Source: Devosia sp. (lineage in GTDB: Bacteria; Pseudomonadota; Alphaproteobacteria; Rhizobiales; Devosiaceae). Taken from it: a stretch of DNA of 56,039 nucleotides. The stretch lies in contig JADGNE010000011.1 of the NCBI GenBank assembly GCA_015234425.1, positions 1-56,039 on the forward strand, in the 5' to 3' direction. A program made the translations under genes and the position numbers. Below, in pieces: positions 1-8,465 of this stretch (its first letter is position 1; the number at the start of each line of letters is the position of its first letter). The notes under the pieces are model-generated. The model saw only the letters and a program-made list of their open reading frames with translations, was not told where the DNA came from and did no database searches.

Positions 1-1
1 G

Positions 2-298
2 ATCATGATCGACGCTGGCGTCGACATCTATGAAGGCATGATCATCGGCGAGCACTCCCGCGAGAACGACCTCGAGGTCAACGCGCTCAAGGGCAAGCAG
101 CTCACCAACATCCGCACCACGTCCAAGGACGAAGCGGTGCGCCTGACCACGCCCAAGAAGCTGACGCTGGAACAGAGCCTCGGCTACATCGCCGACGACG
201 AGTATGTGGAAGTGACCCCCAAGTCGATCCGCCTGCGCAAGATGTGGCTCGACCCCAATGATCGCAAGCGCATGAGCCGCGCTGCCAAGGCGTCCTGA
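2..298 (+). CDS. typA: GTP-binding protein TypA/BipA, C-terminal part (5' end outside window)
   Basis: Ribosome-associated translational GTPase of the EF-G superfamily. Only the last 98 or so residues are in the window; the frame is open to the left edge and ends at TGA 296-298. The segment contains the family-specific C-terminal domain: a stretch reading EGMIIGEHSRENDLEVN, followed by KGKQLTNIR, LTLEQSLGYI and the ending SIRLRKMWLDPNDRKR. The GTPase domain is outside the window and cannot be checked. It is the first gene of a + strand run that continues with DedA. A GC-rich palindromic repeat sits between the two. Confidence 0.93.
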   Translation: MMIDAGVDIYEGMIIGEHSRENDLEVNALKGKQLTNIRTTSKDEAVRLTTPKKLTLEQSLGYIADDEYVEVTPKSIRLRKMWLDPNDRKRMSRAAKAS

Positions 299-315
299 TC
301 CCTATCCCTGATCCG

Positions 316-345
316 GGCCCTTCCCCTACGGGGGGAGGGCTCGTC
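316..345. repeat. GC-rich palindromic intergenic repeat (copy 1)
   Basis: Short intergenic palindrome of the form CCCTTCCCC-TAC-GGGGGGAGGG between typA and dedA. It resembles the palindromes at 4690-4815 and 29230-29345 and is probably one unit of a dispersed family. Confidence 0.4.
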
Positions 346-369
346 CGGTCTCCGTGAGGGAGGACTTTC

Positions 370-978
370 ATGAGCGAGTTCATCATCGGCTTCATCACCG
401 ATTGGGGCTATCTCGGCATCTTCCTCCTCATGGTGGCGGAAAATCTCTTTCCCCCCATTCCCTCCGAACTGATCATGCCCTTTGCCGGCTATGTGGCGGC
501 CAATGGGCAGTTGAGCACCATAGGCGTGCTGCTGGCCGGTACCGCCGGCTCGCTGATCGGCACCTCTGCCTGGTATGTCGCGGCGCGCCTTCTCGGCCTC
601 GCCCGGTTCACCTGGCTGTGCAACAAGCTGGGGCGCATCGCCACGCTCAGTGAAGCCGATATCGACATGGCCGTGCACTGGTTCGAGCGCTATGGCCCAC
701 TGGCCGTGTTCGCCGGTCGCCTCATTCCCGCCATCCGCACGCTGATTTCCGTTCCCGCGGGCCTTGCCGCCATGCCCTTGTGGAAGTTCCTCGCCATTTC
801 TGCCGTCGGCACGCTGGTCTGGACCGGCATTCTCACCGCCGCCGGTTTCCTCCTCCACGAAAGCTATTCGGTGGTCGAGGCCTGGGTCGATCCGGTCTCC
901 ACCGGCGTCGTCGTGCTGGCCGTCGTCATCTACCTCTGGCGCTTCGTCACCTGGAAGCCGATCAAGACTATCGGCTGA
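370..978 (+). CDS. DedA family inner-membrane protein
   Basis: Polytopic inner-membrane protein of 202 residues, the usual length for the DedA/SNARE-associated family, whose members include polyprenyl-phosphate and phospholipid flippases. Visible features are the N-terminal hydrophobic segment (about 8-35), the conserved ENLFPPIPSE stretch near residues 24-33, and the second half motif FERYGPLAVFAGRLIPAIRT (about 105-124), a DedA signature with its conserved arginine. Three or four further hydrophobic segments follow. The start is supported by GAGGGAGG upstream. It lies 71 nt after typA. The substrate cannot be told from sequence. Confidence 0.88.
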   Translation: MSEFIIGFITDWGYLGIFLLMVAENLFPPIPSELIMPFAGYVAANGQLSTIGVLLAGTAGSLIGTSAWYVAARLLGLARFTWLCNKLGRIATLSEADIDMAVHWFERYGPLAVFAGRLIPAIRTLISVPAGLAAMPLWKFLAISAVGTLVWTGILTAAGFLLHESYSVVEAWVDPVSTGVVVLAVVIYLWRFVTWKPIKTIG

Positions 979-982
979 TCCT

Positions 983-1001
983 GCGTTGCAATTTGCAACG
1001 C
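983..1001. promoter_or_regulatory. Perfect 9-bp hairpin after dedA
   Basis: GCGTTGCAA-T-TTGCAACGC, five bases after the DedA stop codon. A 1-nt spacer means the real loop would be larger. No T-run follows, so it is not a classic intrinsic terminator. It may be an mRNA 3' end structure or a protein-binding palindrome. Confidence 0.35.
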
Positions 1002-1091
1002 GCCTCGCATTCTGCAATGCAGGACGTGCGCAAAAAGCAACGAATTCACAATACCTTAACCTCCGCGCCCCGGTTTCCGGGCCCCATCGAA

Positions 1092-1108
1092 TTGGCACGC
1101 TTCGTGCA
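1092..1108 (+). promoter_or_regulatory. Sigma-54 type promoter candidate
   Basis: TGGCACG at 1093-1099, four bases, then GTGCA at 1104-1108. This matches the RpoN consensus TGGCACG-N4-TTGCA with one mismatch (G for the first T) and has the GG and GC elements at the right spacing. The predicted start near 1119 gives a leader of about 150 nt before the YggT gene at 1270. No enhancer-binding protein site was identified. Confidence 0.45.
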
Positions 1109-1269
1109 ATGTAGGGGTATATCCGGACCCGTGTTTTGCTTACCGGATGTCAGTCATTTGGACCTCGCATCGCTTGCCCGGTGCGGGGTCCCGGTGTTTT
1201 TGGGCCCCGGGCTTGCCCTATCTCCGTCCTGCCCTTAGATAAACGGGACTTTTTCCCGCGGAGACGCCG

Positions 1270-1572
1270 ATGCGCGCCGTTCTCGACATCATCCTCATCC
1301 TGCTCCAGCTCTATTGGTGGGTCCTGCTCATCATGATCATCATGAGCTGGCTGATCTCGTTCAACGTCATCAACACCCGCAATCAGTTCGTCGCCACGGT
1401 CTGGCAGGTGATCAACCAGCTGACCGAACCGGTGCTGCGGCCGATCCGCCGTTTCATGCCCAATTTCTCCGGCATGGACCTCTCGCCGCTGGTCGCCTTC
1501 CTCATCATCTTCTTTATCCAGTCGGTCATCGGCTACTACATCTATCCCGCTGTTGCCCGCGCCGGCATCTAG
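1270..1572 (+). CDS. YggT family membrane protein
   Basis: Small integral membrane protein of 100 residues. The first hydrophobic segment (about 3-27) carries the family pattern LQLYWWVLLIMIIMSW. The middle contains TEPVLRPIRRFMP (about 55-67), the conserved YggT loop. A second hydrophobic segment (about 72-95) closes the protein. Homologues are linked to osmotic protection and membrane protein placement, but the biochemical role is not established. The next gene starts inside its last seven codons, which is the typical yggT-yggU pairing. Confidence 0.88.
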   Translation: MRAVLDIILILLQLYWWVLLIMIIMSWLISFNVINTRNQFVATVWQVINQLTEPVLRPIRRFMPNFSGMDLSPLVAFLIIFFIQSVIGYYIYPAVARAGI

Positions 1573-1888
1573 CGAGCCAAAACCCTGGCGCGTGACGCCG
1601 GAGGGCCTGCTGGTCTTCCTGCGCGTCACGCCCAATGCCGGTCGCGACAGCATTGATGGCGTCGAGATCCGCGACGATGCCTCGATTGTCCTTCGTGTCC
1701 GCGTCTCTGCCGTGCCCGACAAGGGCAAGGCCAATGCAGCCGTCATTGCCCTTCTCGCCAAGGCGCTGCGCCTCCCCAAATCCGCCATGACACTGGTTTC
1801 CGGCGACACCTCCCGCCACAAGACAATTCTTGTTTCCGGCGATGGAGTCGATATCGCCGGAGGCCTGGCCACCCTCGTTGCTGCCTGA
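1553..1888 (+). CDS. DUF167 / YggU family protein
   Basis: Small cytosolic protein of 111 residues from a TTG start that overlaps the end of the YggT gene by 20 nt. Motifs of the DUF167 fold are visible: LLVFLRVTPNAGRDSIDG near residues 19-36, VRVSAVPDKGKANAAVI near 50-66 (the most conserved part of the family) and LVSGDTSRHKTILVSG near 82-97. No enzymatic function is known. Translation is probably coupled to yggT. A later start is possible, but none in frame before the first conserved motif fits better. Confidence 0.82.
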   Translation: MPAPASSEPKPWRVTPEGLLVFLRVTPNAGRDSIDGVEIRDDASIVLRVRVSAVPDKGKANAAVIALLAKALRLPKSAMTLVSGDTSRHKTILVSGDGVDIAGGLATLVAA

Positions 1889-1939
1889 GCCCTGCTGGAC
1901 AGGCGCGACAAAGCGCCACACTTTGCAATTGCTTAACCG

Positions 1940-1996
1940 TATAATCCGGCTAATCTCGACACCGGGAGGAGGTCCGCCGGAGGGCGGTTGCGGACC
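1940..1996 (+). promoter_or_regulatory. hppA upstream region: TATAAT -10 and leader hairpin
   Basis: A perfect TATAAT lies at 1940-1945 with only a weak -35. It is followed by an inverted repeat GGTCCGC (1971-1977) / GCGGACC (1990-1996). Both precede the hppA start at 2063, so the hairpin would sit in the 5' leader. Function is inferred only. Confidence 0.35.
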
Positions 1997-2062
1997 GGAC
2001 ATATAAGAGCTGGCCTTAAACCGGGGCGGACCTCGAATCTTGTCATTCGAGGAACTGGTTAC

Positions 2063-4204
2063 ATGGATTTGGCACTTTGGCTGATCGTCGCGTGTGGCGG
2101 TCTGTCTATCGTTTATGGCGTCGTGACAACGCAGGGGCTGCTCGCAGCCGATGCCGGCTCACCCCGCATGCAGGAAATTTCAGCCGCCGTGCGCGAAGGC
2201 GCCTCGGCCTATCTCAAACGGCAATATACGACCATTGCCATTGTCGGCGTGGTCATCCTTATCGCAGCCTGGCTTCTGCTGGGTGCGCATGCCGCCATCG
2301 GTTTTCTGATCGGCGCGGTGCTGTCGGGTGTTGCCGGCTTCATCGGCATGAACGTCTCCGTGCGCGCCAATGTGCGCGTCGCCCAGGCCGCCGTCGGCTC
2401 GCTGGCCAAGGGTCTTGACCTTGCCTTCAAGTCGGGCGCCGTCACCGGTCTGCTCGTCGCAGGTCTCGGCCTTCTGGGCATCACGCTCTATTTCATGATC
2501 CTCTCCTGGATGGGCAATGCGCCTACCAGCCGCGTGGTCATCGATTCCCTCGTGGCGCTCTCGTTCGGCGCTTCGCTGATTTCCATCTTCGCCCGTCTCG
2601 GCGGCGGCATCTTCACGAAGGGTGCAGACGTCGGCGGCGACATGGTGGGCAAGGTCGAAGCCGGCATTCCGGAAGACGATCCGCGCAACCCGGCCACCAT
2701 CGCCGACAACGTCGGTGACAATGTCGGTGACTGTGCCGGCATGGCGGCAGACCTGTTTGAAACCTATGTGGTCACCATCGTTGCCACCATGGTTCTGGCG
2801 GCCATCATCCTGCCTGAAGCGTTAAAACTGCAGGGCATGGTGCTGCCCCTCGCCATTGGCGGGGCATGCGTCGTCACCTCGATCATCGGCACCTATTTCG
2901 TCAAACTGGGCGCCGACAACAACATCATGGGCGCGCTCTACAAGGGCGTCATCGCCACCGGCGTGCTCTCGCTCGTCGCCCTCCTGCCAGTCCTCTGGCT
3001 GATGTTCGGCGATATGAATCTTCTCATTGAAGCTTCGGACAAGACCTTCACCCCCTGGGCGCTCTTTGCCTGCGGCATCGTCGGTCTCGTCATCACTGGG
3101 CTGATCATCGTCATCACCGAATATTACACCGGCACCAACCGCCGCCCGGTCAATTCCATTGCCGAGGCTTCGGTCACCGGTCATGGCACCAATGTCATCC
3201 AGGGCCTGGCCGTCTCGCTGGAATCGACGGCACTGCCGGCCCTCGTCATCATCGCCGGCATCATCGTCACCTATTCGCTGGCGGGTCTCTTCGGCATTGC
3301 CTTTGCCGTCGCCACCATGCTGGCCCTGGCCGGTATTATCGTCGCGCTGGACGCCTTCGGTCCCGTCACCGACAATGCCGGCGGCATTGCCGAAATGGCC
3401 GGGCTCGATGCATCGGTGCGTCACAACACCGATGCGCTCGATGCGGTTGGCAACACCACGAAAGCCGTTACCAAGGGCTATGCCATTGGTTCGGCCGGTC
3501 TTGGCGCATTGGTCCTCTTTGCGGCCTATACGCAGGACCTCATCTACTTCGCCAATCTGCCCGACGCTCCGGCGATCTTCCAGGGCATGGGTACGCTCAC
3601 CTTCTCGCTGGCCGATCCCTATGTCGTGGTCGGTCTGCTCTTTGGTGGCCTCTTGCCCTTCCTCTTCGGCGGTATGTCGATGACCGCCGTGGGTCGCGCG
3701 GCCCAGTCCGTGGTGGTGGAAGTGCGTCGCCAGTTCAAGGCCGATCCCGGCATCATGGCCGGCACGTCCAAGCCCGACTACGCGCGGGCCGTCGACATGC
3801 TGACCAAGGCGGCGATCAAGGAAATGATCGTTCCGTCGCTCCTGCCGGTGCTGTCGCCGATCGTCGTCTTCTTCCTCATCACCTGGATCGCCGGCCCCGC
3901 CGCTGGCTTCTCGGCCCTCGGCGCCATGCTGATGGGTGTGATTGTGACAGGCCTCTTCGTCGCCATTTCCATGACCGCCGGTGGCGGCGCCTGGGACAAC
4001 GCAAAGAAGAGCTTTGAGGGCGGCTTTACCGACAGCCAGGGCGTCAAACACTACAAGGGCTCGGACGCCCACAAGGCGTCCGTCACCGGCGACACCGTCG
4101 GCGACCCCTACAAGGACACGGCCGGCCCGGCCGTGAACCCGATGATCAAGATCACCAATATCGTGGCGCTGCTTCTGCTCGCCGTGCTGGCCCACTGGGG
4201 TTGA
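2063..4204 (+). CDS. hppA: K+-independent membrane-bound proton-translocating pyrophosphatase
   Basis: Hydrolyses pyrophosphate and pumps protons across the inner membrane. It has 713 residues and about 16 hydrophobic segments, typical of H+-PPases. The pyrophosphate/Mg-binding loop begins at D189 ([13 protein letters not shown]) and continues through [21 protein letters not shown] second acidic loop, [16 protein letters not shown], is present. The diagnostic position in [10 protein letters not shown] is lysine (K467), which marks the K+-independent class, whereas K+-dependent enzymes have alanine there. The ATG at 2063 is preferred over an in-frame start at 1988 because [10 protein letters not shown] begins the first membrane helix directly. 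Confidence 0.96.
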   Translation: MDLALWLIVACGGLSIVYGVVTTQGLLAADAGSPRMQEISAAVREGASAYLKRQYTTIAIVGVVILIAAWLLLGAHAAIGFLIGAVLSGVAGFIGMNVSVRANVRVAQAAVGSLAKGLDLAFKSGAVTGLLVAGLGLLGITLYFMILSWMGNAPTSRVVIDSLVALSFGASLISIFARLGGGIFTKGADVGGDMVGKVEAGIPEDDPRNPATIADNVGDNVGDCAGMAADLFETYVVTIVATMVLAAIILPEALKLQGMVLPLAIGGACVVTSIIGTYFVKLGADNNIMGALYKGVIATGVLSLVALLPVLWLMFGDMNLLIEASDKTFTPWALFACGIVGLVITGLIIVITEYYTGTNRRPVNSIAEASVTGHGTNVIQGLAVSLESTALPALVIIAGIIVTYSLAGLFGIAFAVATMLALAGIIVALDAFGPVTDNAGGIAEMAGLDASVRHNTDALDAVGNTTKAVTKGYAIGSAGLGALVLFAAYTQDLIYFANLPDAPAIFQGMGTLTFSLADPYVVVGLLFGGLLPFLFGGMSMTAVGRAAQSVVVEVRRQFKADPGIMAGTSKPDYARAVDMLTKAAIKEMIVPSLLPVLSPIVVFFLITWIAGPAAGFSALGAMLMGVIVTGLFVAISMTAGGGAWDNAKKSFEGGFTDSQGVKHYKGSDAHKASVTGDTVGDPYKDTAGPAVNPMIKITNIVALLLLAVLAHWG

Positions 4205-4235
4205 CCAGACAAAGTCTGGCCCAGACACAGTCTGG
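4205..4235 (+). repeat. Two tandem near-identical hairpins directly after the hppA stop
   Basis: CCAGAC-AAA-GTCTGG (4205-4219) and CCAGAC-ACA-GTCTGG (4221-4235), separated by one base, with the first starting at the base after TGA. Each is a 6-bp stem with a 3-nt loop. Neither is followed by a T-run. They may protect the mRNA 3' end. Confidence 0.5.
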
Positions 4236-4336
4236 ACTGATCTTGAGGGGCCTCAAGCCCCCCGCCACCGTCACCACCGGGCTCGTCCCGGTGGTCCACG
4301 CCTCAACAGGCTGGATTGGTGGCAAAACCAAGAAAG

Positions 4337-4365
4337 GCCCGGGGCGAAAGCTCCGGGCTTTTCTC
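4337..4365 (+). terminator. Rho-independent terminator downstream of hppA
   Basis: Stem GCCCGGGGC / GCTCCGGGC with a GAAA tetraloop (nine pairs, one G-U), followed by TTTTCTC. It lies 133 nt after the hppA stop and ends that transcript. Confidence 0.8.
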
Positions 4366-4910
4366 GTCTGCGTTCCAGAACTTATCCCCGCCTGTCCCCC
4401 TTCGCGTTAAAATCCAAAAATTCCCCGCACGGGACGGAGTCGAGACGGACGGCTGCGGGGAGGCCGATTGGGTGGGCCGATCCCCACCTGGGTTCTGGCG
4501 CCGGCCGATCCAGTGGCGAGCGATCACTGGACGCGATACCGGTGCTGTCCAAAAACTCGGCGCCCCGAGGCGGTTTCGTCTCGTTTCTTTTCCAATCTCA
4601 GGGGCGTTATCGCCTCGGGGTCCGTTCCGCTGTCGTAAAGAACCTGACGCGGAAACGCGGGCAGGGCGCCGGCGTGTGGCCATGCTTCCGCTAGACCCTC
4701 ACCCGGGCTCCCCCCGGTAGGGGAGGAGAAGAGACGTCTGGGGAGAATGAGAACCCTCCACGAGCACGATAGGTCCCTCCCCCTGACCAGGGGGAGGTTA
4801 GGAGGGGGCCTCAAAATCCAAAGCCCGCGAAAATGTCGAAACTCTCTCCTCCCGCTCGTCACAGCCATATCCGGGCCGAAAAAAAGGCCCGAGCACGCAA
4901 AGGAGACAAC
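4366..4910. other. Non-coding interval with inverted repeats
   Basis: No convincing gene is seen here. It holds the perfect 10-bp inverted repeat CCCCGAGGCG (4563-4572) / CGCCTCGGGG (4611-4620), a smaller dyad CCAGTG / CACTGG near 4510-4530, and palindromic repeat copies at 4690-4815. Just before the next gene is CGGGCC / GGCCCG with an A-rich loop (4872-4891). The open frames here have the composition of chance frames in GC-rich DNA. Confidence 0.4.
4690..4815. repeat. GC-rich palindromic intergenic repeats (copies 2 and 3)
   Basis: The clearest copy is CCTCCCCCTG-AC-CAGGGGGAGG (4776-4797) with tail TTAGGAGGGGG. A second, looser unit lies at about 4700-4730. The same core plus a TAGG-GGGGG tail recurs at 29230-29345. 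Confidence 0.55.
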
Positions 4911-5462
4911 ATGCGCAAGGTGACAGCAGGCCTCTTCCATTCGCTCGATGGCGTGGTGGAGCGTCCGGACCTCTGGCAGTTTGACAGTTTTGACGATGAG
5001 CTGGGCGCGGAGATGACGACGACGCTCGCCACGATCGACACGGCCCTGATGGGGCGGGTTGGCTATTCGGAATGGTCGCAATATTGGCCCAATGCCAGGG
5101 AGGATCTCGATTTCGCCGGCTTCATCAACGGCGTCGAGAAATATGTCGCCTCCGAAACCCTCACGCCCGATCAGCTCACCTGGAGCAATTCAAAGCTGAT
5201 CGAGGGCGATTTCCTCGATTTTGTCCGCACGCTCAAGGCCGGGTCGGGCGGCGATATCGCCACCATGGCCAGCATCTCGCTGGTGCGCCAGCTGGTGATG
5301 GCCGGGCTGATGGACGAGCTGATCCTCATCACCCATCCGGTCGTGGCCGGCACGGGGCGGCATCTCTTCGAGCCCGGTGATCCCACCATGCGCCTCGAGT
5401 TCGTGCGCGGCAGCATCACCTCGAAGGGCAATGTCATCCAGGCCTATCGGCGCAAGGACTGA
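4911..5462 (+). CDS. Dihydrofolate reductase family protein (RibD C-terminal domain type)
   Basis: Predicted NAD(P)H-dependent reductase of 183 residues with the RibD-C/DHFR fold. The N-terminus KVTAGLFHSLDGVVERPDLW matches the usual start of stand-alone members. ALMGRVGYSEWSQYW (about 44-58) and the late LILITHPVVAGTGRHLFE (about 141-158) are the typical core and C-terminal strands. ATG 4911 is chosen over an in-frame start at 4833 because AAGGAG (4900-4905) sits at ideal spacing and homology begins right there. Such proteins are often of unknown substrate. It is monocistronic. Confidence 0.85.
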   Translation: MRKVTAGLFHSLDGVVERPDLWQFDSFDDELGAEMTTTLATIDTALMGRVGYSEWSQYWPNAREDLDFAGFINGVEKYVASETLTPDQLTWSNSKLIEGDFLDFVRTLKAGSGGDIATMASISLVRQLVMAGLMDELILITHPVVAGTGRHLFEPGDPTMRLEFVRGSITSKGNVIQAYRRKD

Positions 5463-5474
5463 GGCTGGCCGGGC

Positions 5475-7604
5475 TCAGGATGCCTTCATGCTGGCCACCT
5501 GGGCTTTCACCGCTTCGGAGTGCAGCAGGCTGGTCAGCGCGGCAGAGGGCAGGGGCGGGGAGAACAAGTAGCCCTGCACTTCGGAACAGCCGTGCTCGCG
5601 CACCATGGCCAGCTGTTCCTCGGTCTCGATGCCCTCGGCCGTGGTCGACATTCCGAGCGATCGCCCCAGCCCGATCACCGCCTGGATGATCGCCTGGCTG
5701 TCGGTGCGGCTCGCCAGATCGCGCATGAAGGAGCGGTCGATCTTGATCTTGTCGAAGGGGAAGGCACGCAGATAGGAGAGCGATGAATAGCCGGTGCCGA
5801 AATCATCCATCGAGATGCGGACGCCCATGGCGCGCAGCTCGTGCAGCGCCCTCAGCGTGCTGTCGCTGTCATTGAGCAGGAGGCTCTCGGTGATCTCGAG
5901 CTCCAGCCGGGCGGGATCGAGTTGCGCCTCGGTAAGGGCGGCTCGCACCTGGGCCACGAGATCGCGCTGGCGGAACTGCACCGGCGAGAGATTGACCGCC
6001 ACCCGCACCAGTCCGGGCCAGGCGGCGGCGGCCTTGCAGGCCTCGCGCAGCACCCACTGGCCGATGGAGCTGATCAGCCCGGTTTCCTCGGCCACCGGAA
6101 TGAATTCCACCGGCGATATGGTCTTGCCGCCGTGGTCCCAGCGCAGCAGCGCCTCGACGCAGGTCACCCGGTTCTCCTCCAGCCCCAGCAGCGGCTGGAA
6201 CACGAGGCGCAGCTCGTCCTGCGCCAGCGCCATGCGCAAGCCCGCTTCGATGGCGCGGCGCTGCTGCAGCTCGGCATCCATGCCGGCTTCAAAGAAGTGA
6301 TAGGTCGAGCGCCCCTCGCTCTTGGCCTTGTAGAGCGCCAGATCGGCATTCTTGACCAACGTGTCGGTGGAAACCCCGTCCCCCGGGCCGACGGCAATGC
6401 CGACGCTGGCGCCGATCTCGATGCGCTGCCCGCCGATGTTCATCGGAGCCGAAATGGTCTTGATGATGCGGTCGGCCACCTTGGCGGCCGCATCAGCGCT
6501 CTCGACCGGGCGCAGCAGCAGGGCGAATTCGTCGCCCCCAAGCCGTGCCAGCAGATCGCTCTCGCGCGACGTGCCCCAGAGGCGCACGGCCGCCTGTTTG
6601 ATCACCTCGTCGCCCACGGCGTGTCCGAGCGTATCGTTGACCGCCTTGAAGTGATCGAGGTCGATATAGAGCACCGCCGCCATTTCCCCGCGCTTCAGCG
6701 CCGCTTCGGTGCGGGCCATCTGCTCGAGAAATTCAATGCGGTTGGGCAGGTCCGTCAGCGCGTCGTGGCGTGCCAGATGCTGGATGCGCGCTTCGTTCTG
6801 GCGCTGCTCGGTAATGTCCTCATGGGTCGAAACCCAGCCCCCATCCTTCATCGGATGGTGCTGCATCATGATGATGCGGCCGTTGAGCTCGTGGATATTT
6901 TTGCCATATTCGCGCCGGGCGATCACCTCGCGCCGCCAGGCTATATAGTCTTCGCTGTTGCCCCCGGCGCTCATGCCGACATCGAAGAGATGGCCCAGAA
7001 TGTCCTCGAGCTGGGTACCGGGCCGCAGATAGTCGGGCGGGAGATTATAGATGCGGGCATAGGGCTCATTGCAGATCACCAGCCGGCCCCGCGCATCCAT
7101 CATGCAGAGGCCGATGGAGATGTTGTTGACGGCTGCGTCGAGCCGCAGGTTCTGCCGCTCGAGATCCAGCCGGCGCTTCTCAACGATTTCCGCCTGCGCG
7201 ATCTCGTCGGTGATATCCTCGTGGGTCACCACCCAGCCGAGCAGGTCGGTATAGACATGGGCCGTCTCGATGATGCGGCCGCCATGCACCACTTCCTGGG
7301 ATTTCGCCCGGGCTCCCGCCCGATTGGACAGCAGCTCGCTGGTATAGTTCTCGTAAAAAAGTTCCGGGCTCTGGTTGGCGTGATTGCCCAGCTTGTGGGA
7401 GAGCTGAACCACTTCCTCGAGCGTCATGCCCTTGCGCAGGGCGCTCTCGCTGAAGCCGTAGAGTTCCCGGTAGTGCTTGTTCCACATCACCAGCCGGAAT
7501 TGCGGCGACCAGACGCAAAAGCCGTATGGAATATTCTCGAGCGCAGCATCGAGCAGCAGTGCTTCTGCCGCGTCGCCCATCTGCGTGGTTTCCTGCAAGC
7601 CCAT
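5475..7604 (-). CDS. PAS-PAS-GGDEF-EAL cyclic-di-GMP signalling protein
   Basis: Putative bifunctional c-di-GMP enzyme of 709 residues, apparently soluble. Two PAS domains come first: about 15-130 with the YGFCVWSPQFRLVMWN core, and about 150-265 with ISIGLCMMDARGRLVICN. The GGDEF domain follows with an intact GGDEF at 356-360 and an RESD I-site five residues upstream, suggesting product inhibition. The EAL domain has EALLRW from 484, ITESLLLND, DDFGTGYSSL and KIDRSF, all consistent with an active phosphodiesterase. No membrane segment or signal peptide is seen. It probably senses a PAS-bound signal. A CtrA box lies 52-66 nt upstream of the start. Confidence 0.93.
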   Translation of the reverse strand: MGLQETTQMGDAAEALLLDAALENIPYGFCVWSPQFRLVMWNKHYRELYGFSESALRKGMTLEEVVQLSHKLGNHANQSPELFYENYTSELLSNRAGARAKSQEVVHGGRIIETAHVYTDLLGWVVTHEDITDEIAQAEIVEKRRLDLERQNLRLDAAVNNISIGLCMMDARGRLVICNEPYARIYNLPPDYLRPGTQLEDILGHLFDVGMSAGGNSEDYIAWRREVIARREYGKNIHELNGRIIMMQHHPMKDGGWVSTHEDITEQRQNEARIQHLARHDALTDLPNRIEFLEQMARTEAALKRGEMAAVLYIDLDHFKAVNDTLGHAVGDEVIKQAAVRLWGTSRESDLLARLGGDEFALLLRPVESADAAAKVADRIIKTISAPMNIGGQRIEIGASVGIAVGPGDGVSTDTLVKNADLALYKAKSEGRSTYHFFEAGMDAELQQRRAIEAGLRMALAQDELRLVFQPLLGLEENRVTCVEALLRWDHGGKTISPVEFIPVAEETGLISSIGQWVLREACKAAAAWPGLVRVAVNLSPVQFRQRDLVAQVRAALTEAQLDPARLELEITESLLLNDSDSTLRALHELRAMGVRISMDDFGTGYSSLSYLRAFPFDKIKIDRSFMRDLASRTDSQAIIQAVIGLGRSLGMSTTAEGIETEEQLAMVREHGCSEVQGYLFSPPLPSAALTSLLHSEAVKAQVASMKAS

Positions 7605-7655
7605 CAGACGTCCCCCCTGTCCTCCCGGACGCGTGGGAGCCTAAGGAGACACACT

Positions 7656-7670
7656 TAAGAGGTCGTTAAA
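7656..7670. promoter_or_regulatory. CtrA box upstream of the GGDEF-EAL gene
   Basis: TTAA-GAGGTCG-TTAA, a perfect TTAA-N7-TTAA match to the alphaproteobacterial cell-cycle regulator CtrA. It is centred about 59 nt upstream of the divergent ATG at 7604, consistent with cell-cycle control of the c-di-GMP gene. Confidence 0.55.
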
Positions 7671-7717
7671 TGGTATCGATTTCATAAGTTCGGGAAGCGG
7701 TGAAATTATCGGGCCCT

Positions 7718-8320
7718 TTAAAGCCTCCCCGCGAACCCCAGAGCAGTGGGCGGAACAGTCCTGAGCCACTCCGCCAGGCGCTGTGCCGCATCCTCTGGCG
7801 TGAGGCGTCCCATGTCGAGTGTGAGGGCGTAATCCCGGCCCTTGTGCACAGCGTCCTGCCATCGCTGGACCGGTGCGGGAATACCCGGTCCGGCAGCGTA
7901 AAAGCCACCCTGCGGATCGGCATTGCGGCGGGCCATGATGATGTCGATATCGCAGTGGACGCCGACGAGCAGTAGAGGAAACCGGCCCAGCGTCTCCTCA
8001 AGCAAAGCCATCGGATCAAACGGGGTGACGTAGTCGCTCTGAAGCCCAAGATCGGACACCACATCGAAACCGGCAGCTGCAAAGCCGGCGATGGCCGAAA
8101 AGCACGCGGTGAACAGGTCGGGCAGATTGGCTTCGAGGTCCGGCCGCTCCCCGCCGGGCCGCAGACCGATCCCGGGCATCAGTGCCGGCGGCAGGCTTGC
8201 GTTGAAAGCGTCGACGCCAAAATGGATCCAGCGTCCGGGCACCTGCGTCTGGATCGCACGCGCCAGCGTCGTCTTGCCAGAGCGAGGGGCGCCGTTGAGG
8301 ATGACGATGCGTCCGGTCAT
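7718..8320 (-). CDS. Chloramphenicol phosphotransferase-like P-loop kinase
   Basis: P-loop NTPase of 200 residues resembling chloramphenicol 3-O-phosphotransferase. Walker A is at the N-terminus (GAPRSGKTT, about 10-18), followed by WIHFGVDAF (about 31-39), as in CPT where the conserved aspartate acts as the catalytic base. The later segment VGVHCDIDIIMARR resembles the conserved family region with an arginine lid. True CPT comes from a chloramphenicol producer, so this homologue may act on another hydroxylated compound. It sits alone between the GGDEF-EAL gene and argG on the same strand. Confidence 0.75.
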   Translation of the reverse strand: MTGRIVILNGAPRSGKTTLARAIQTQVPGRWIHFGVDAFNASLPPALMPGIGLRPGGERPDLEANLPDLFTACFSAIAGFAAAGFDVVSDLGLQSDYVTPFDPMALLEETLGRFPLLLVGVHCDIDIIMARRNADPQGGFYAAGPGIPAPVQRWQDAVHKGRDYALTLDMGRLTPEDAAQRLAEWLRTVPPTALGFAGRL

Positions 8321-8387
8321 GGCATGCTCCCGCGGCTGTCGCCCAGAGTTAGCCGCCTGGCGGTACCTTCACAATGGCCCGGAGTGC

Positions 8388-8416
8388 AAAAGAAAAGGCG
8401 CTGCATGTGCAGCGCC
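8388..8416 (-). terminator. argG intrinsic terminator
   Basis: GGCGCTGCA / TGCAGCGCC (8397-8416) followed on the minus strand by TTTTCTTTT. It lies about 50 nt after the argG stop. Confidence 0.8.
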
Positions 8417-8465
8417 TCCTCCAACTCGATGCGGCTTATGCCCGAAGGCCAGAACCGCGGTAAAA

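Noticed and set aside
4524..5081. Minus-strand frame in the hppA downstream gap
   Set aside because: It overlaps the RibD-like gene start and covers palindromic repeats; no recognisable protein or signal.
5841..7658. Long open frame antisense to the GGDEF-EAL gene
   Set aside because: It mirrors the codon bias of the real gene on the other strand and shows no motif. Long antisense frames are common in GC-rich DNA.
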